From an uncultured Roseicyclus sp. (lineage in GTDB: Bacteria; Pseudomonadota; Alphaproteobacteria; Rhodobacterales; Rhodobacteraceae): a stretch of DNA of 64,000 nucleotides. Below the pieces are notes generated by a model. The model saw only the letters and a program-made list of their open reading frames with translations. It was not told the origin of the DNA and searched no databases. The stretch lies in assembly GCA_937139335.1 (NCBI GenBank), contig CAKZPN010000036.1:83706-147705 (forward strand), given 5' to 3'. This document shows positions 8,204 through 16,576 of this stretch, piece by piece. A program made the position numbers and the translations under genes. Each line of letters begins with the position of its first letter. Positions within the stretch are counted from its first letter, which is position 1.

Positions 8204-9100
8204 TCAGTTCGCCGCGACGAGGTCCGTGCCGACACGCATGACGGGGCGTGGCACCGGCCTGAGCGGGCCCGGCGCGGCCGCCGGCCCGTCCGGCCCGGTC
8301 GCCAGACCATCGGGCCGCATCTCGGGCCGGGTGCCGACCTGGCAATAATCCTGCTGCCGGACCCAGCTCCGCATCTCCTCGCGCTTGCGGGTGGAGTGGA
8401 ACGGGCCCCAGTCCGCCGCGACACCACGCATCCCCTCGGCCACCACCCCGTCGCGCGGCACGGTTATGGCCATGATGCGGATGCCGCAGCGCAGGTTCGC
8501 GGGCCCGTCAAGCAGCGCCTGACCGGTGCCCACGGCGCAATTGCGCCAGCGCGCAGTGCCGGGGGCGATCTGCACCAGGCCGAACCATTGCCCGCCGCCG
8601 CCCACCGCCGTGGCGCTATGCGTGCTTTCCTCCCAGGCGAGCGCCGAGACCAGCCCCGCCCAGAAGGCCGCGCGCTGGCCGCGGCTGGCGTTGCTGTATC
8701 CCGGACACCAATGCTGGATGTCGCGCGGCACCATGTCGAGCAGCCGTGCACCCGGCCCGCGCAGCGCGCTCATCGCCGCCGCGGTCCAGCGCGGTCCTTG
8801 CGGGTGGTCGTCCCATCTGAGGCTCGGCCGCGCCCAGGTGTCGCGCAGACGCGGCCGCAGGCTGCGCAGGGGGGCGTGCGGGCTGTGCGTATCCGGCACG
8901 TCGGCCGGGCGCGGCACCGGCATCGGACTGCGCCCGAACAGGTCGATATCCGACATCACAAGCTGCATCTGCGCGATCGTCACCTGTACGACCGGCGGCG
9001 GCCGAGGGCTCGGCCCATCGCCTTCCGCGCCGGCAGCGCCGGGCAGACCGCCCGAAAACAGGACGACACCGATCCAGATCGTTGCGCCAAAGCGCCTCAT
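8204..9100 (-). CDS. Secreted SLT-fold (lytic transglycosylase-like) protein, copy 1
   Basis: 298 residues with an N-terminal signal peptide ending near GAAGA. The C-terminal 140 residues contain EESTHSATAVGGGGQ, then FGLVQIAPGTAR. This lines up with SLT motifs (catalytic ES, then AVS..GA.GLMQ, then P.TA), so a peptidoglycan-cleaving or peptidoglycan-binding role in the periplasm is likely. The second Glu of WEES is the candidate catalytic acid. It ends with a WVRQQDYCQ cysteine tail shared with the neighbour at 9207-9806, of which it is clearly a paralogue. The start is the ATG at 9100, after a run of seven G on the coding strand. Confidence 0.78.
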   Translation of the reverse strand: MRRFGATIWIGVVLFSGGLPGAAGAEGDGPSPRPPPVVQVTIAQMQLVMSDIDLFGRSPMPVPRPADVPDTHSPHAPLRSLRPRLRDTWARPSLRWDDHPQGPRWTAAAMSALRGPGARLLDMVPRDIQHWCPGYSNASRGQRAAFWAGLVSALAWEESTHSATAVGGGGQWFGLVQIAPGTARWRNCAVGTGQALLDGPANLRCGIRIMAITVPRDGVVAEGMRGVAADWGPFHSTRKREEMRSWVRQQDYCQVGTRPEMRPDGLATGPDGPAAAPGPLRPVPRPVMRVGTDLVAAN

Positions 9101-9131
9101 GCGACTCCCCCCCAGGTCGTGCGCGTGCGAA

Positions 9132-9151
9132 GGCTGCCCGCGCGGGCAGCC
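9132..9151. repeat. 20-bp perfect palindrome between the two SLT paralogues
   Basis: The sequence GGCTGCCCGCGCGGGCAGCC is its own reverse complement. It lies 31 bases upstream of the copy 1 start and 55 bases after the stop of copy 2. As RNA it would form a strong GC hairpin with no following U-run, so it may be a processing or attenuation hairpin or a protein-binding site rather than a classical terminator. Confidence 0.6.
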
Positions 9152-9206
9152 CATGGCAAGTCAAACCTGAAAAGATGCTTTTACGGCGCAAGAGACCGCT
9201 GGCCGG

Positions 9207-9806
9207 TCAGGCCTGGCAGTAGGGCTGCTGGCTGACCCAGTCGCGCATCTCTTCGCGCTTCTGGCTCTGGCTCGGGTGCAGCGGGCCCCAGTCGGCGGCA
9301 ACGCCGCGCGTGCCCTCGGCCACGACACCGTCACGCGGCACTGTGGCGGCCCAGATCCTCAGCGCGCAGCTGACATTCGCGCCGCCTTCCAGCAGCGCCG
9401 AGCCGCTGGTCGCCTCGCAGCCATAGAGACGCGCGGTGGCCGGGCTGATCTGCACGAGGCCGAACCAGCGCCCGCCGCCGCCCACGGCCTGTTCGTTCCA
9501 GGTGCTCTCATGCGCCGCCAGAGCGGAAACAAGCCCGAGCCAGAAAGCTTCGCGCTCGGCCTCGTTCGCCTCGGGGTAGCCGGGGCACCAGGTCTCGATG
9601 TCGGCAGGCACGATGGCCGGCAGCGCCGCCGCGGGGCCTTGGAGCGCGGCAAAGCCCGCCTGTTCCCATCCGACCGAGGCCGGGACATGGTCCCAGCGCA
9701 TCGCGTAGCCACCTTCGGGCGGGTTGGAACCGGACGCGAGCGTGCAGTTCGACAGGGCCGCAAAACACAGTGCCGCCACGCTGGCAGCTTTAACCGTAAT
9801 CCCCAC
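9207..9806 (-). CDS. Secreted SLT-fold protein, copy 2
   Basis: 199 residues with a hydrophobic export signal (VAALCFAALSNCTLASG). A cysteine after LSN makes a lipoprotein anchor possible but the lipobox is weak. It shares with the neighbouring copy the blocks WCPGY, AFWLGLVSALA, ESTWNEQAVGGGGRWFGLVQI, ATVPRDGVVAEG and GVAADWGP, and the C-terminal YCQ. It lacks the approximately 100-residue N-terminal extension of copy 1. The ES..AVGGGG..GLVQISP pattern fits the lysozyme-like SLT fold. Tandem duplication is evident. Confidence 0.78.
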   Translation of the reverse strand: MGITVKAASVAALCFAALSNCTLASGSNPPEGGYAMRWDHVPASVGWEQAGFAALQGPAAALPAIVPADIETWCPGYPEANEAEREAFWLGLVSALAAHESTWNEQAVGGGGRWFGLVQISPATARLYGCEATSGSALLEGGANVSCALRIWAATVPRDGVVAEGTRGVAADWGPLHPSQSQKREEMRDWVSQQPYCQA

Positions 9807-9997
9807 GGGGAGACCTCACAGGCAATTTCAGACGGGCCCAGTTGCCTGCGCAAATGTCACACGGCAACAATTCCGACGTCGCAGGTCGTTTTTGCGCGAC
9901 TTCTCGCCGATCTTGTGCCCGGTTCGGCATCCCTCCGCCTCTTGCCCCGCCCCCTGCGCTGACCTAAACGCAAGGGGCAAAGCGGACGGAGGCATGG

Positions 9998-11512
9998 ATG
10001 CTCGACCTGACCTACGAGACCCCGAAACCCAAGGTGATCGCGGGCGCGAAACACGACTGGGAACTGGTGATCGGCATGGAGGTGCATGCCCAGGTCGCCT
10101 CGAAATCCAAGCTGTTCTCCGGCGCCTCGACGCAATTCGGCTCCGAGCCCAATTCCAACGTCGCCTTCGTCGACGCGGGCATGCCCGGCATGCTGCCCGT
10201 CATCAACGAATTCTGCGTCGCGCAGGCGGTGCGCACCGGGCTGGGACTGAAGGCGCAGATTCACCTCCGCTCCGCCTTCGACCGCAAGAACTACTTTTAC
10301 CCCGACCTGCCGCAGGGCTACCAGATCTCCCAGCTCTACCACCCGATCGTGGGCGAGGGCGAAGTGCTGGTGGAACTCGGCGACGGCACCGCCCGGCTGG
10401 TCCGGATCGAGCGCATCCACCTCGAACAGGACGCCGGCAAGTCGATCCACGACATGGACCCGGCGCTCAGCTTCGTCGACCTCAACCGCACCGGCGTGGC
10501 CCTGATGGAGATCGTCTCCCGCCCCGACATCCGCGGGCCCGAGGAAGCGGCGGCCTATGTCTCGAAGCTGCGCCAGATCATGCTCTACCTCGGCACCTGC
10601 GACGGCAACATGCAGAACGGCAACCTGCGCGCCGACGTGAACGTCTCGGTCTGCCGTCCGGGTCATTACGAGAAATATCAGGAAACGCAGGATTTCGGCC
10701 ATCTCGGCACCCGGTGCGAGATCAAGAACATGAACTCGCTGCGCTTCATTCAAGCCGCGATCGACTTCGAGGCGCGGCGCCAGATCGCAATCCTCGAAGC
10801 CGGCGGGTCGATCGTGCAGGAAACCCGGCTCTACGACCCCGACAAGGGCGAAACGCGCTCGATGCGGTCCAAGGAAGAAGCGCATGATTACCGCTACTTC
10901 CCCGACCCCGACCTGTTGCCGCTGGAGATCGAGCAGGCCTGGGTCGACGACATCGAGGCCGGCCTGCCGGAACTGCCGGACGCGAAAAAGGCGCGCTTCG
11001 TCGGCGACTATGGCCTGTCGGACTACGACGCCAGCGTGCTGACCGCCGACCTCGCCGCCGCGCATTACTTCGAGGCGGTGGTGGCCGAGGGCGGTGATGG
11101 CAAATCCGCCGCCAACTGGGTCATCAACGAGCTCTTCGGCCGGCTGAAGAAGGAAGAGCACGCGATCACCGAAAGCCCGGTCAGCCCGGCGCAACTCGGC
11201 GGCATCATCCGGCTCATCAAGTCCGGCGACATCTCGGGCAAGATCGCCAAGGACCTGTTCGAGATCGTCTATACCGAGGGCGGCGACCCCGCCCGGATCG
11301 TGGAAGACCGCGGCCTGAAGCAGGTCACCGACACCGGGGCCATCGAGGCGGCCGTGGACGAGATCATCGCGGCCAACCCCGCGCAGGTTGAAAAGGCGAA
11401 GGCCAACCCCAAGCTCGCCGGCTGGTTCGTGGGCCAGGTGATGAAGGCCACCGGCGGCAAGGCCAACCCGGCGGCAGTGAACGAGATCGTGTCGGCGAAA
11501 CTCGGGCTCTGA
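9998..11512 (+). CDS. gatB: Asp-tRNA(Asn)/Glu-tRNA(Gln) amidotransferase subunit B
   Basis: 504 residues, full length. GatB is the subunit of GatCAB that activates the misacylated Glu-tRNA(Gln) or Asp-tRNA(Asn) for amidation. The signature [17 protein letters not shown] near residue 27, [17 protein letters not shown], and the LRADVNVS motif are all present, and the C-terminal YqeY-like tail ends [17 protein letters not shown]. The ATG at 9998 follows GGACGGAGG with good spacing; an out-of-frame ATG sits four bases before it. It overlaps the next small gene by one base. Confidence 0.97.
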   Translation: MLDLTYETPKPKVIAGAKHDWELVIGMEVHAQVASKSKLFSGASTQFGSEPNSNVAFVDAGMPGMLPVINEFCVAQAVRTGLGLKAQIHLRSAFDRKNYFYPDLPQGYQISQLYHPIVGEGEVLVELGDGTARLVRIERIHLEQDAGKSIHDMDPALSFVDLNRTGVALMEIVSRPDIRGPEEAAAYVSKLRQIMLYLGTCDGNMQNGNLRADVNVSVCRPGHYEKYQETQDFGHLGTRCEIKNMNSLRFIQAAIDFEARRQIAILEAGGSIVQETRLYDPDKGETRSMRSKEEAHDYRYFPDPDLLPLEIEQAWVDDIEAGLPELPDAKKARFVGDYGLSDYDASVLTADLAAAHYFEAVVAEGGDGKSAANWVINELFGRLKKEEHAITESPVSPAQLGGIIRLIKSGDISGKIAKDLFEIVYTEGGDPARIVEDRGLKQVTDTGAIEAAVDEIIAANPAQVEKAKANPKLAGWFVGQVMKATGGKANPAAVNEIVSAKLGL

Positions 11513-11733
11513 TGCGACGGCGCGATCCGCTCGCGGCCTACAACGAACGCGTGAAACTGCGGGCGACCTTCCTGAACGCGCTGGCCATCGGCTTTCTCGG
11601 CTTCGCCTTCCTGCGGCCGCTGGTCGAGGGCACGCTGACGCTGAACCTGCTCACGCTCGCCTTTCTCGCGACGGGGCTGGTCTTGCACCGCGCGGCCGAC
11701 TATATTCTCAGGTATCTGGAAACGGAGGACTGA
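11512..11733 (+). CDS. Small two-helix membrane protein
   Basis: 73 residues with two hydrophobic stretches (FLNALAIGFLGFAFLRPL and LLTLAFLATGLVLHRAADYIL) and charged ends. The ATG shares its A with the gatB TGA stop, indicating translational coupling. The next small ORF begins one base after its stop. Similar short proteins downstream of gatB are seen in relatives, but no function is known to me. Confidence 0.7.
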   Translation: MRRRDPLAAYNERVKLRATFLNALAIGFLGFAFLRPLVEGTLTLNLLTLAFLATGLVLHRAADYILRYLETED

Positions 11734-11734
11734 C

Positions 11735-11854
11735 ATGGACAGCCTCAGCCTTCTCGGCATCCCGGCCCTCGCGCTGCTTCTGGCGGGCTATCTGGTGCTG
11801 GACACGCGGCGCATCGCGCGCCGCAACGAGCGCTCCGACCACCCCGCCGAATGA
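11735..11854 (+). CDS. 39-residue single-pass membrane peptide
   Basis: Starts MDSLSLLGIPALALLLAGYL and ends with a basic segment RRIARRNERS. One hydrophobic helix occupies residues 4-22, probably with the charged C-terminus in the cytoplasm. AACGGAGG precedes the ATG at good spacing, and the gene follows the previous small ORF after a single base, forming a gatB-73aa-39aa unit. Coding status is likely but not proven for so short a frame. Confidence 0.55.
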   Translation: MDSLSLLGIPALALLLAGYLVLDTRRIARRNERSDHPAE

Positions 11855-11915
11855 TCCTCCGGTCGTCCGTAGCCGCCCGTCCCTGACATCCCTACCCCCC
11901 TTGCCCGCCCCTGCC

Positions 11916-11938
11916 CGGCCCGGTTAAACCCGGGGCCG
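11916..11938. terminator. Hairpin after the gatB unit
   Basis: CGGCCCGG-TTAAA-CCCGGGGCCG forms a GC-rich stem with one bulged base. It lies about 60 bases after the 39-residue ORF and just before the DUF4177 gene. No U-run follows, so the terminator call is weak. Confidence 0.35.
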
Positions 11939-11956
11939 AACCGCAAGGACCCCGTC

Positions 11957-12361
11957 ATGCCGCGCTACGAATACAAGCTCGTCCCCGCCCCCGAACGGGC
12001 CGTGAAGCGCAAGGGGATGAAGGGCGCGATCGCCTTCGCCGCGACCCTGCAGGACGTGATGAACGAATTGGGCGCGGAGGGATGGCATTACCTGCGCGCC
12101 GACACCCTGCCGCAAGAGGAACGCGTCGGCCTCGCCTCGCGCACGACGACCTACCGTAACCTGCTGGTGTTCCAGCGCGCCTTGCCCGAGGACCCGCCCG
12201 CACCCGCCCCGCCCGCGCCGCCGCAGTTCAGCCGGCTGACCTTCGTCGAAGCGCCGCCCGAGGGGCCGCTGGACGACCCGGATCAGCCCTCGCTCGCCAA
12301 TCTCTTCGCCGACGAGGACGACACCGACACGCCCGACCCGGAGGGCGGCAGCAAGCCCTAG
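11957..12361 (+). CDS. DUF4177 domain protein
   Basis: 134 residues. The N-terminal half (YEYKLVPAPERAVK, then LQDVMNELGAEGWHYLRADTLP, then TTYRNLLVFQR) is the DUF4177 domain, a small cytosolic fold of unknown role. The C-terminal half is proline- and acid-rich and looks disordered. Its TAG stop and the BolA gene's stop on the other strand share the same CTAG. Confidence 0.82.
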   Translation: MPRYEYKLVPAPERAVKRKGMKGAIAFAATLQDVMNELGAEGWHYLRADTLPQEERVGLASRTTTYRNLLVFQRALPEDPPAPAPPAPPQFSRLTFVEAPPEGPLDDPDQPSLANLFADEDDTDTPDPEGGSKP

Positions 12362-12615
12362 TCGGCCACGCTCAGCGCCAGCGCGTGGATCTCGGCCACA
12401 AGCTCGCGGCCCAGCGCCTCATGCACGGCGCGATGGCGCGCGATGCGGCTGAGACCGGCGAAGGCCTCGCTTTCGATCACCACCTTGTAGTGGCTCTGCC
12501 CGCCTTCCTGATAGCCCGCGTGACCCCGGTGACGCTCGCTCTCGTCCACCACCTCCAACACCCTGGGGTTGAACGCGTCACGCAAACGTTTCTCGATTTT
12601 CTCGCCTCGTGTCAC
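12358..12615 (-). CDS. BolA family protein
   Basis: 85 residues with the BolA fold: KRLRDAFNPRVLEVVDESERHRGHAG, then HYKVVIESEAFAGLSRIARHRAVHEALG, then EIHALALSV. The conserved His-rich segments are present. BolA proteins bind Fe-S clusters together with monothiol glutaredoxins and may act in iron homeostasis or stress. It is transcribed divergently from the J-domain gene with 77 bases between starts, an arrangement common in Rhodobacteraceae. Confidence 0.92.
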   Translation of the reverse strand: MTRGEKIEKRLRDAFNPRVLEVVDESERHRGHAGYQEGGQSHYKVVIESEAFAGLSRIARHRAVHEALGRELVAEIHALALSVAD

Positions 12616-12692
12616 GATTTCGCGCTCCTTGCCTCTTCACCTTGCCGTCCAAAACTCTAAACTCGCGCTTCCGAGTCGAGAAGGGGAACCCG

Positions 12693-13322
12693 ATGCCCGA
12701 CAAAGACCCGTTCAGTTTTGACCTCCGCGTGTCCACTGACAAGAAGAAGCGTCGTTCCGGCCGTCGCGGCATGTCGGGCGCCTTCGAGACCTCGCAGCGC
12801 GTCTGCGAGGCCGAAGGCTGCGAAGAGGTCGGCCAGTACCGTGCGCCGAAAAGCCCCGACAACCTCGAGGAGTACAAGTGGTTCTGCCGCGAGCATGTCC
12901 GCGAGTACAACCTGAAGTGGAACTTCTTCGACGGCACCACCGAGGCCGAGATGGAGGCGCAGCTCGACCGCGACCGGGTCTGGGACCGTCCGACCAAGCC
13001 GTTCAAGAAATCCGCCGAGGAACGCGCCTGGGCGCGGCTGGGCATCGACGACGCGCATCAGGTGCTGGGCGGCAACGCCACCCGCAACCCCGGCCGCGCC
13101 AATGGCGGCGGCCGCAAGCTTCCACCGACCGAGCGCAAGGCGATCGAGATCCTCGATGCCAAGGACAACTGGACCAAGGCCGAGATCCGCAAGAGCTACA
13201 AGGCGCTGATCAAGGTGCTGCACCCCGACATGAACGGCGGCGACCGGTCGGACGAGGACCGGTTGCAGGAGGTCGTCTGGGCCTGGGACCAGATCAAGGA
13301 CAGCCGCAACTTCGGTGACTGA
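12693..13322 (+). CDS. J-domain (DnaJ-like) protein
   Basis: 209 residues. The C-terminal 65 residues form a J domain: AIEILDAKDNWTKAEIRKSYKALIKVLHPDMNGGDRS, with the essential HPD motif. The N-terminal part has a CEAEGCEEVGQYRAP cysteine pair and an EYKWFCREHVREYN motif that may bind a metal. It lacks the Gly/Phe and zinc-finger regions of true DnaJ, so it is a type III co-chaperone that would stimulate DnaK ATPase for a specific client. The start is chosen at MPDKDPF after AAGGGGAACCCG. Confidence 0.88.
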   Translation: MPDKDPFSFDLRVSTDKKKRRSGRRGMSGAFETSQRVCEAEGCEEVGQYRAPKSPDNLEEYKWFCREHVREYNLKWNFFDGTTEAEMEAQLDRDRVWDRPTKPFKKSAEERAWARLGIDDAHQVLGGNATRNPGRANGGGRKLPPTERKAIEILDAKDNWTKAEIRKSYKALIKVLHPDMNGGDRSDEDRLQEVVWAWDQIKDSRNFGD

Positions 13323-13335
13323 GCGCGCCCTGCCC

Positions 13336-13364
13336 CTTCTCTGTTTCAAAAATATCCCCGCCGG
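13336..13364. repeat. Dispersed intergenic motif, copy 1
   Basis: CTTCTCTGTTTC followed by AAAAATATCCCC and CGCCGGAGG lies 14 bases after the J-domain stop. A very similar element (CTTCTCTGTTTC, TCAAATATCC, then a G-run) begins at 60982 just after the rutR stop. From memory such 3'-flanking elements recur throughout Rhodobacteraceae genomes. Role unknown; 3'-end formation is possible. Confidence 0.6.
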
Positions 13365-13441
13365 AGGCTCCGACAGAGGCCCCCGGTGCCGCGTTTCGGA
13401 TGACGCGCCCCCGGTGGCGTCGGAACCCCTGATCGCCGCCC

Positions 13442-14632
13442 ATGCGTGAGCACGCCGTCAAGACCCTGATCCTCGGCGCCGGTGCGGCGGGAATGATGTG
13501 CGCGGCCCATGCCGGCCCCGGCGTGCTGGTGATCGACCACGCCAAGGCGCCCGGCGAAAAGATCCGCATCTCGGGCGGCGGGCGCTGCAATTTCACCAAC
13601 CTGCACAGCGCGCCCGAAAACTTCCTCTCGGAAAACCCGCATTTCTGCAAATCCGCGCTCAGCCGCTACACCCAGTGGGATTTCCTCGACCTCGTCGCGC
13701 GCCACGGCATCCCTTGGCACGAAAAGACGCTGGGCCAGCTGTTCTGCGACCGCTCCGCCAAGGACATCATTGCGATGCTGCGCGCCGAGATGGCGGGCGC
13801 CGACCTGTGGTTGCAGACCGGGGTGGAAGACATCGCCCATCGCGACGGGCGCTTCCACGCACGCCTCAGCCGCGAGGGACAGAGCGTGACCGTGACCGCC
13901 GACGCCCTCGTTCTCGCCACCGGCGGCAAGTCGATCCCCAAGATGGGCGCGACGGGGCTCGCCTACCGCATCGCGGAGCAGTTCGGCCACCGCGTGACCG
14001 AGACCCGTCCCGCGCTGGTGCCACTGACCTTCGACGAGGCGCAGACGGCGGTCTTTGCCGGGCTGTCCGGCACCGCCGTGGACACGCGCGTGGCCTGCAA
14101 CGGCGCGAGTTTCGACGAGGCGATGCTGTTTACCCACCGCGGCCTCTCCGGCCCCGCGATCCTGCAGGTCTCCTCCTACTGGCGCGAGGGCGACACGCTC
14201 TCGATCCGGCTCCGCCCCGACCTCGACCTCTACGACCACCTGCGTGCGCGCCGGGCCGAGGCCGGCGCGAAAGCGGTGGCGACCGTGCTGGCCGACCTCC
14301 TGCCCAAGGCGCTCGCGCGTCATCTGGCCGAGCTCTGGGGCCTTAACGGCAAGCTCGCCGACCAGTCGGACGCCGCGCTCCGCGACCTCGCCGGGCGGCT
14401 CTCGGGCTGGCAGCTCACGCCGACCTCGTCGGAAGGCTACCGCACCGCCGAGGTGACGCTGGGCGGCATCGCGACCGACCGCGTCAGCTCGAAAACCATG
14501 GAATCGCAGGAGGTTCCGGGCCTCTACATGATCGGCGAGGCGCTGGACGTGACCGGCTGGCTCGGGGGCTACAACTTCCAGTGGGCCTGGTCCTCGGCCT
14601 TCGCCGCGGGGCAAGCCATCGCCGCGCGCTAG
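13442..14632 (+). CDS. HI0933/BaiN-type FAD-dependent oxidoreductase
   Basis: 396 residues. The N-terminal Rossmann motif TLILGAGAAGMMCAAHAG binds FAD, followed by GEKIRISGGGRCNFTN, the hallmark of the HI0933 (TIGR00275/TIGR03862) flavoprotein family. ALVLATGGKSIPKMGATG and the C-terminal GLYMIGEALDVTGWLGGYNFQWAWSSAFAAG are also typical. Physiological substrate is unknown for most bacterial members. Its TAG stop overlaps the stop of trkH on the other strand (shared CTAG). Confidence 0.9.
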   Translation: MREHAVKTLILGAGAAGMMCAAHAGPGVLVIDHAKAPGEKIRISGGGRCNFTNLHSAPENFLSENPHFCKSALSRYTQWDFLDLVARHGIPWHEKTLGQLFCDRSAKDIIAMLRAEMAGADLWLQTGVEDIAHRDGRFHARLSREGQSVTVTADALVLATGGKSIPKMGATGLAYRIAEQFGHRVTETRPALVPLTFDEAQTAVFAGLSGTAVDTRVACNGASFDEAMLFTHRGLSGPAILQVSSYWREGDTLSIRLRPDLDLYDHLRARRAEAGAKAVATVLADLLPKALARHLAELWGLNGKLADQSDAALRDLAGRLSGWQLTPTSSEGYRTAEVTLGGIATDRVSSKTMESQEVPGLYMIGEALDVTGWLGGYNFQWAWSSAFAAGQAIAAR

Positions 14633-16077
14633 CCGCGCCAGAAGGCCACGGTGAACAGCACGTAGACCGCGAGCAGCTCGAGCCGCCCGACCAGCATCCC
14701 GAAGATCATGATCCACTTGGCCGGTGTCGGGAACCCTTCCATCGAGCCCGAGGGCCCGACCTCGGGGCCGAAGGCCGGGCCGATGTTGGCGACCGAGGTC
14801 CAGGCCGCGGTGATCGCAGTCTCCGTCGCCATCCCGGTCAGCGACAGCGCCACCGCCGACACCCCCAGCGTGAGGAAGAACAGCACCGTGAAGGTCATCA
14901 CCGAATCGATCACGTCCCGCTCGATCGGCCGTCCGTCCAGCCGCGGCACCGTCACCGTGCGCGGGCTGACCAGCATCCGCACCTGGTTCTTCAGCGCCTC
15001 CTTCAGCACCAGGTAGCGGAAGATCTTCACCGAGCAGCCGGTCGAGGCGGTGCAGCCCCCGATCAGCCCCGCGACGAAGATCACCGCGAAGGGAAAGCTG
15101 CCCCAGGCGGTGATGTCAGCGCTGCCGTAACCGGTGCCGGTCCAGATCGTGACGATGTTGAAGGTGCCTTCGCGCAGCGCCGTCTCCGGGTGGTCGCCCA
15201 GCACGACGATCCGGTAGAGGACGACCGTGCCGCAGGCATAGGCCATCCAGCGCAGCATCGCGCGCACCTGCACGTCGCGCAGCAGCGCCCAGGGGTCACC
15301 GTTGGCGATCTGGATGAAGCGGATGAAGGGCACGGAGGCCAGGATCATGAACACCACGGCGGCATATTCCGCCGGGCCGATGAAGGCCGCAAAGCTCTGA
15401 TCGGTCGAGGAAAACCCGCCTGTCGACAGGGTCGTCAGCGCGTGCACGGTGGCGTCGAACCACGACATGCCGAGCGCGCCGTAGGTGATGGCGCAGGCCA
15501 GCGTCAGCACCACATAGGCCTGGATCAGCCCGCGCGAGATGTCGATGGTGCGCGGCAGCACCTTGCCCAGGGTGTCGAAGCCCTCCGAGCGGAAGAACTG
15601 CATGCCCCCGACCCGCATCACCGGCAGGAAGATCAGCGCCACGATGACGATACCGAGGCCGCCGAGCCATTGCAGGATGCCGCGCCAGAGGTTCACCCCG
15701 CGCGGCAGGTGATCGAGGCCGGGAAACACCGTCGAGCCGGTCGTGGTCATGCCCGACACCGCCTCGAAATAGGCGTCCGTCAGCGACACGTCGGGCTCAC
15801 CCAGCACGAAGGGGATTGCACCCACCAGCGGCAGCACGCTCCAGGTCGCGGTCGTGAGCAGGAACGCCTCGCGCACGCTCATCTGGCGCATGTCGAAATT
15901 GGCGGAGGCCAGCGCCACGCTGCCGCCGAGCGAGATCGCCAACGCCGAGGAGACCGCGAAGGCCTGCCAGTTGCGGTTGCCGTCGGCGAGGTCGAGCAGC
16001 ATCGGAAACAGCATCGCACCGCCCAACACGATGGTGAGCAGGCCAAGCACATATCCGACGGGCCGCAGGTCGAGCAT
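14629..16077 (-). CDS. trkH: TrkH family potassium uptake channel subunit
   Basis: 482 residues with about ten hydrophobic helices and four pore-loop repeats. The selectivity-filter-like motifs are visible as SGMTTTGSTVFPG, LSTGGFSST, WTGTGYG and SVANIGPAFG. TrkH forms the K+-translocating pore with the cytosolic NAD-binding TrkA, which is not in this window. The protein starts MLDLRPVGYVLGLL. It is divergent from the TDxD-repeat genes across a 250-base gap. Confidence 0.93.
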   Translation of the reverse strand: MLDLRPVGYVLGLLTIVLGGAMLFPMLLDLADGNRNWQAFAVSSALAISLGGSVALASANFDMRQMSVREAFLLTTATWSVLPLVGAIPFVLGEPDVSLTDAYFEAVSGMTTTGSTVFPGLDHLPRGVNLWRGILQWLGGLGIVIVALIFLPVMRVGGMQFFRSEGFDTLGKVLPRTIDISRGLIQAYVVLTLACAITYGALGMSWFDATVHALTTLSTGGFSSTDQSFAAFIGPAEYAAVVFMILASVPFIRFIQIANGDPWALLRDVQVRAMLRWMAYACGTVVLYRIVVLGDHPETALREGTFNIVTIWTGTGYGSADITAWGSFPFAVIFVAGLIGGCTASTGCSVKIFRYLVLKEALKNQVRMLVSPRTVTVPRLDGRPIERDVIDSVMTFTVLFFLTLGVSAVALSLTGMATETAITAAWTSVANIGPAFGPEVGPSGSMEGFPTPAKWIMIFGMLVGRLELLAVYVLFTVAFWRG

Positions 16078-16207
16078 GGGGCGGAGGGTTGGCGCGCGCG
16101 GGCTGCACTGTCAAGCGACGGCGGCCGCCCGAGCAACCGTACGAGACCGGCAGGCTCACGGAAGACACGCCGCCATAAAGTATTGGAAAGGCGCGCTGTC
16201 TTGTGCC

Positions 16208-16223
16208 ACCATTCTTGAATGGT
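16208..16223. promoter_or_regulatory. Inverted repeat in the trkH divergent region
   Basis: ACCATTC-TT-GAATGGT is a perfect 7-2-7 inverted repeat, 131 bases upstream of trkH and 105 bases upstream of the 68-residue gene. Its size and location suit a dimeric regulator or a short hairpin. No regulator is identified. Confidence 0.35.
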
Positions 16224-16327
16224 TCCAGATTCCACGGGGCCCAGACCTCCGGGGCACTGCGCAAGCGGCCCCGTTCCACCAGCAGGCCGCGCAGCAACGC
16301 CGGCTCAGCCAGACAGGGGACGAACGC

Positions 16328-16534
16328 TTGGGCGACAAGATCTCACCTTCGAAGACGCTGACCGACAGCGATATCGCCACCTACCAGCGGCGCACCGGCC
16401 CCGCCGCCGGCGCCGCCGCGACCGACGCCGACGCGCACAGCGATGCCGACGCACATGCCCACACGGATTCCGACGTCGCGCCCAAGGCGGGCAGCGACGC
16501 CGACGCGGCGAAATCAAGCGACCGCGACAGTTGA
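16328..16534 (+). CDS. 68-residue acidic TDxD/SDxD-repeat protein (TTG start)
   Basis: Read from a TTG preceded by AGGGGA with 8-base spacing; no ATG or GTG fits well. The N-terminal segment LTDSDIATYQRR is followed by alternating Asp, Ala, Ser and His (ATDADAHSDADAHAHTDSD, then GSDADAAKSSDRDS). The composition suggests a disordered, possibly cation-binding peptide. The next gene downstream on the same strand carries related TDxD motifs, so the pair is probably one unit. Family membership is an impression from memory of similar small Rhodobacteraceae proteins; no function is known. Confidence 0.55.
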   Translation: MGDKISPSKTLTDSDIATYQRRTGPAAGAAATDADAHSDADAHAHTDSDVAPKAGSDADAAKSSDRDS

Positions 16535-16576
16535 AGCCATTTCCGACAGCCGATTTTTCAATGGGGAGACAAACGG

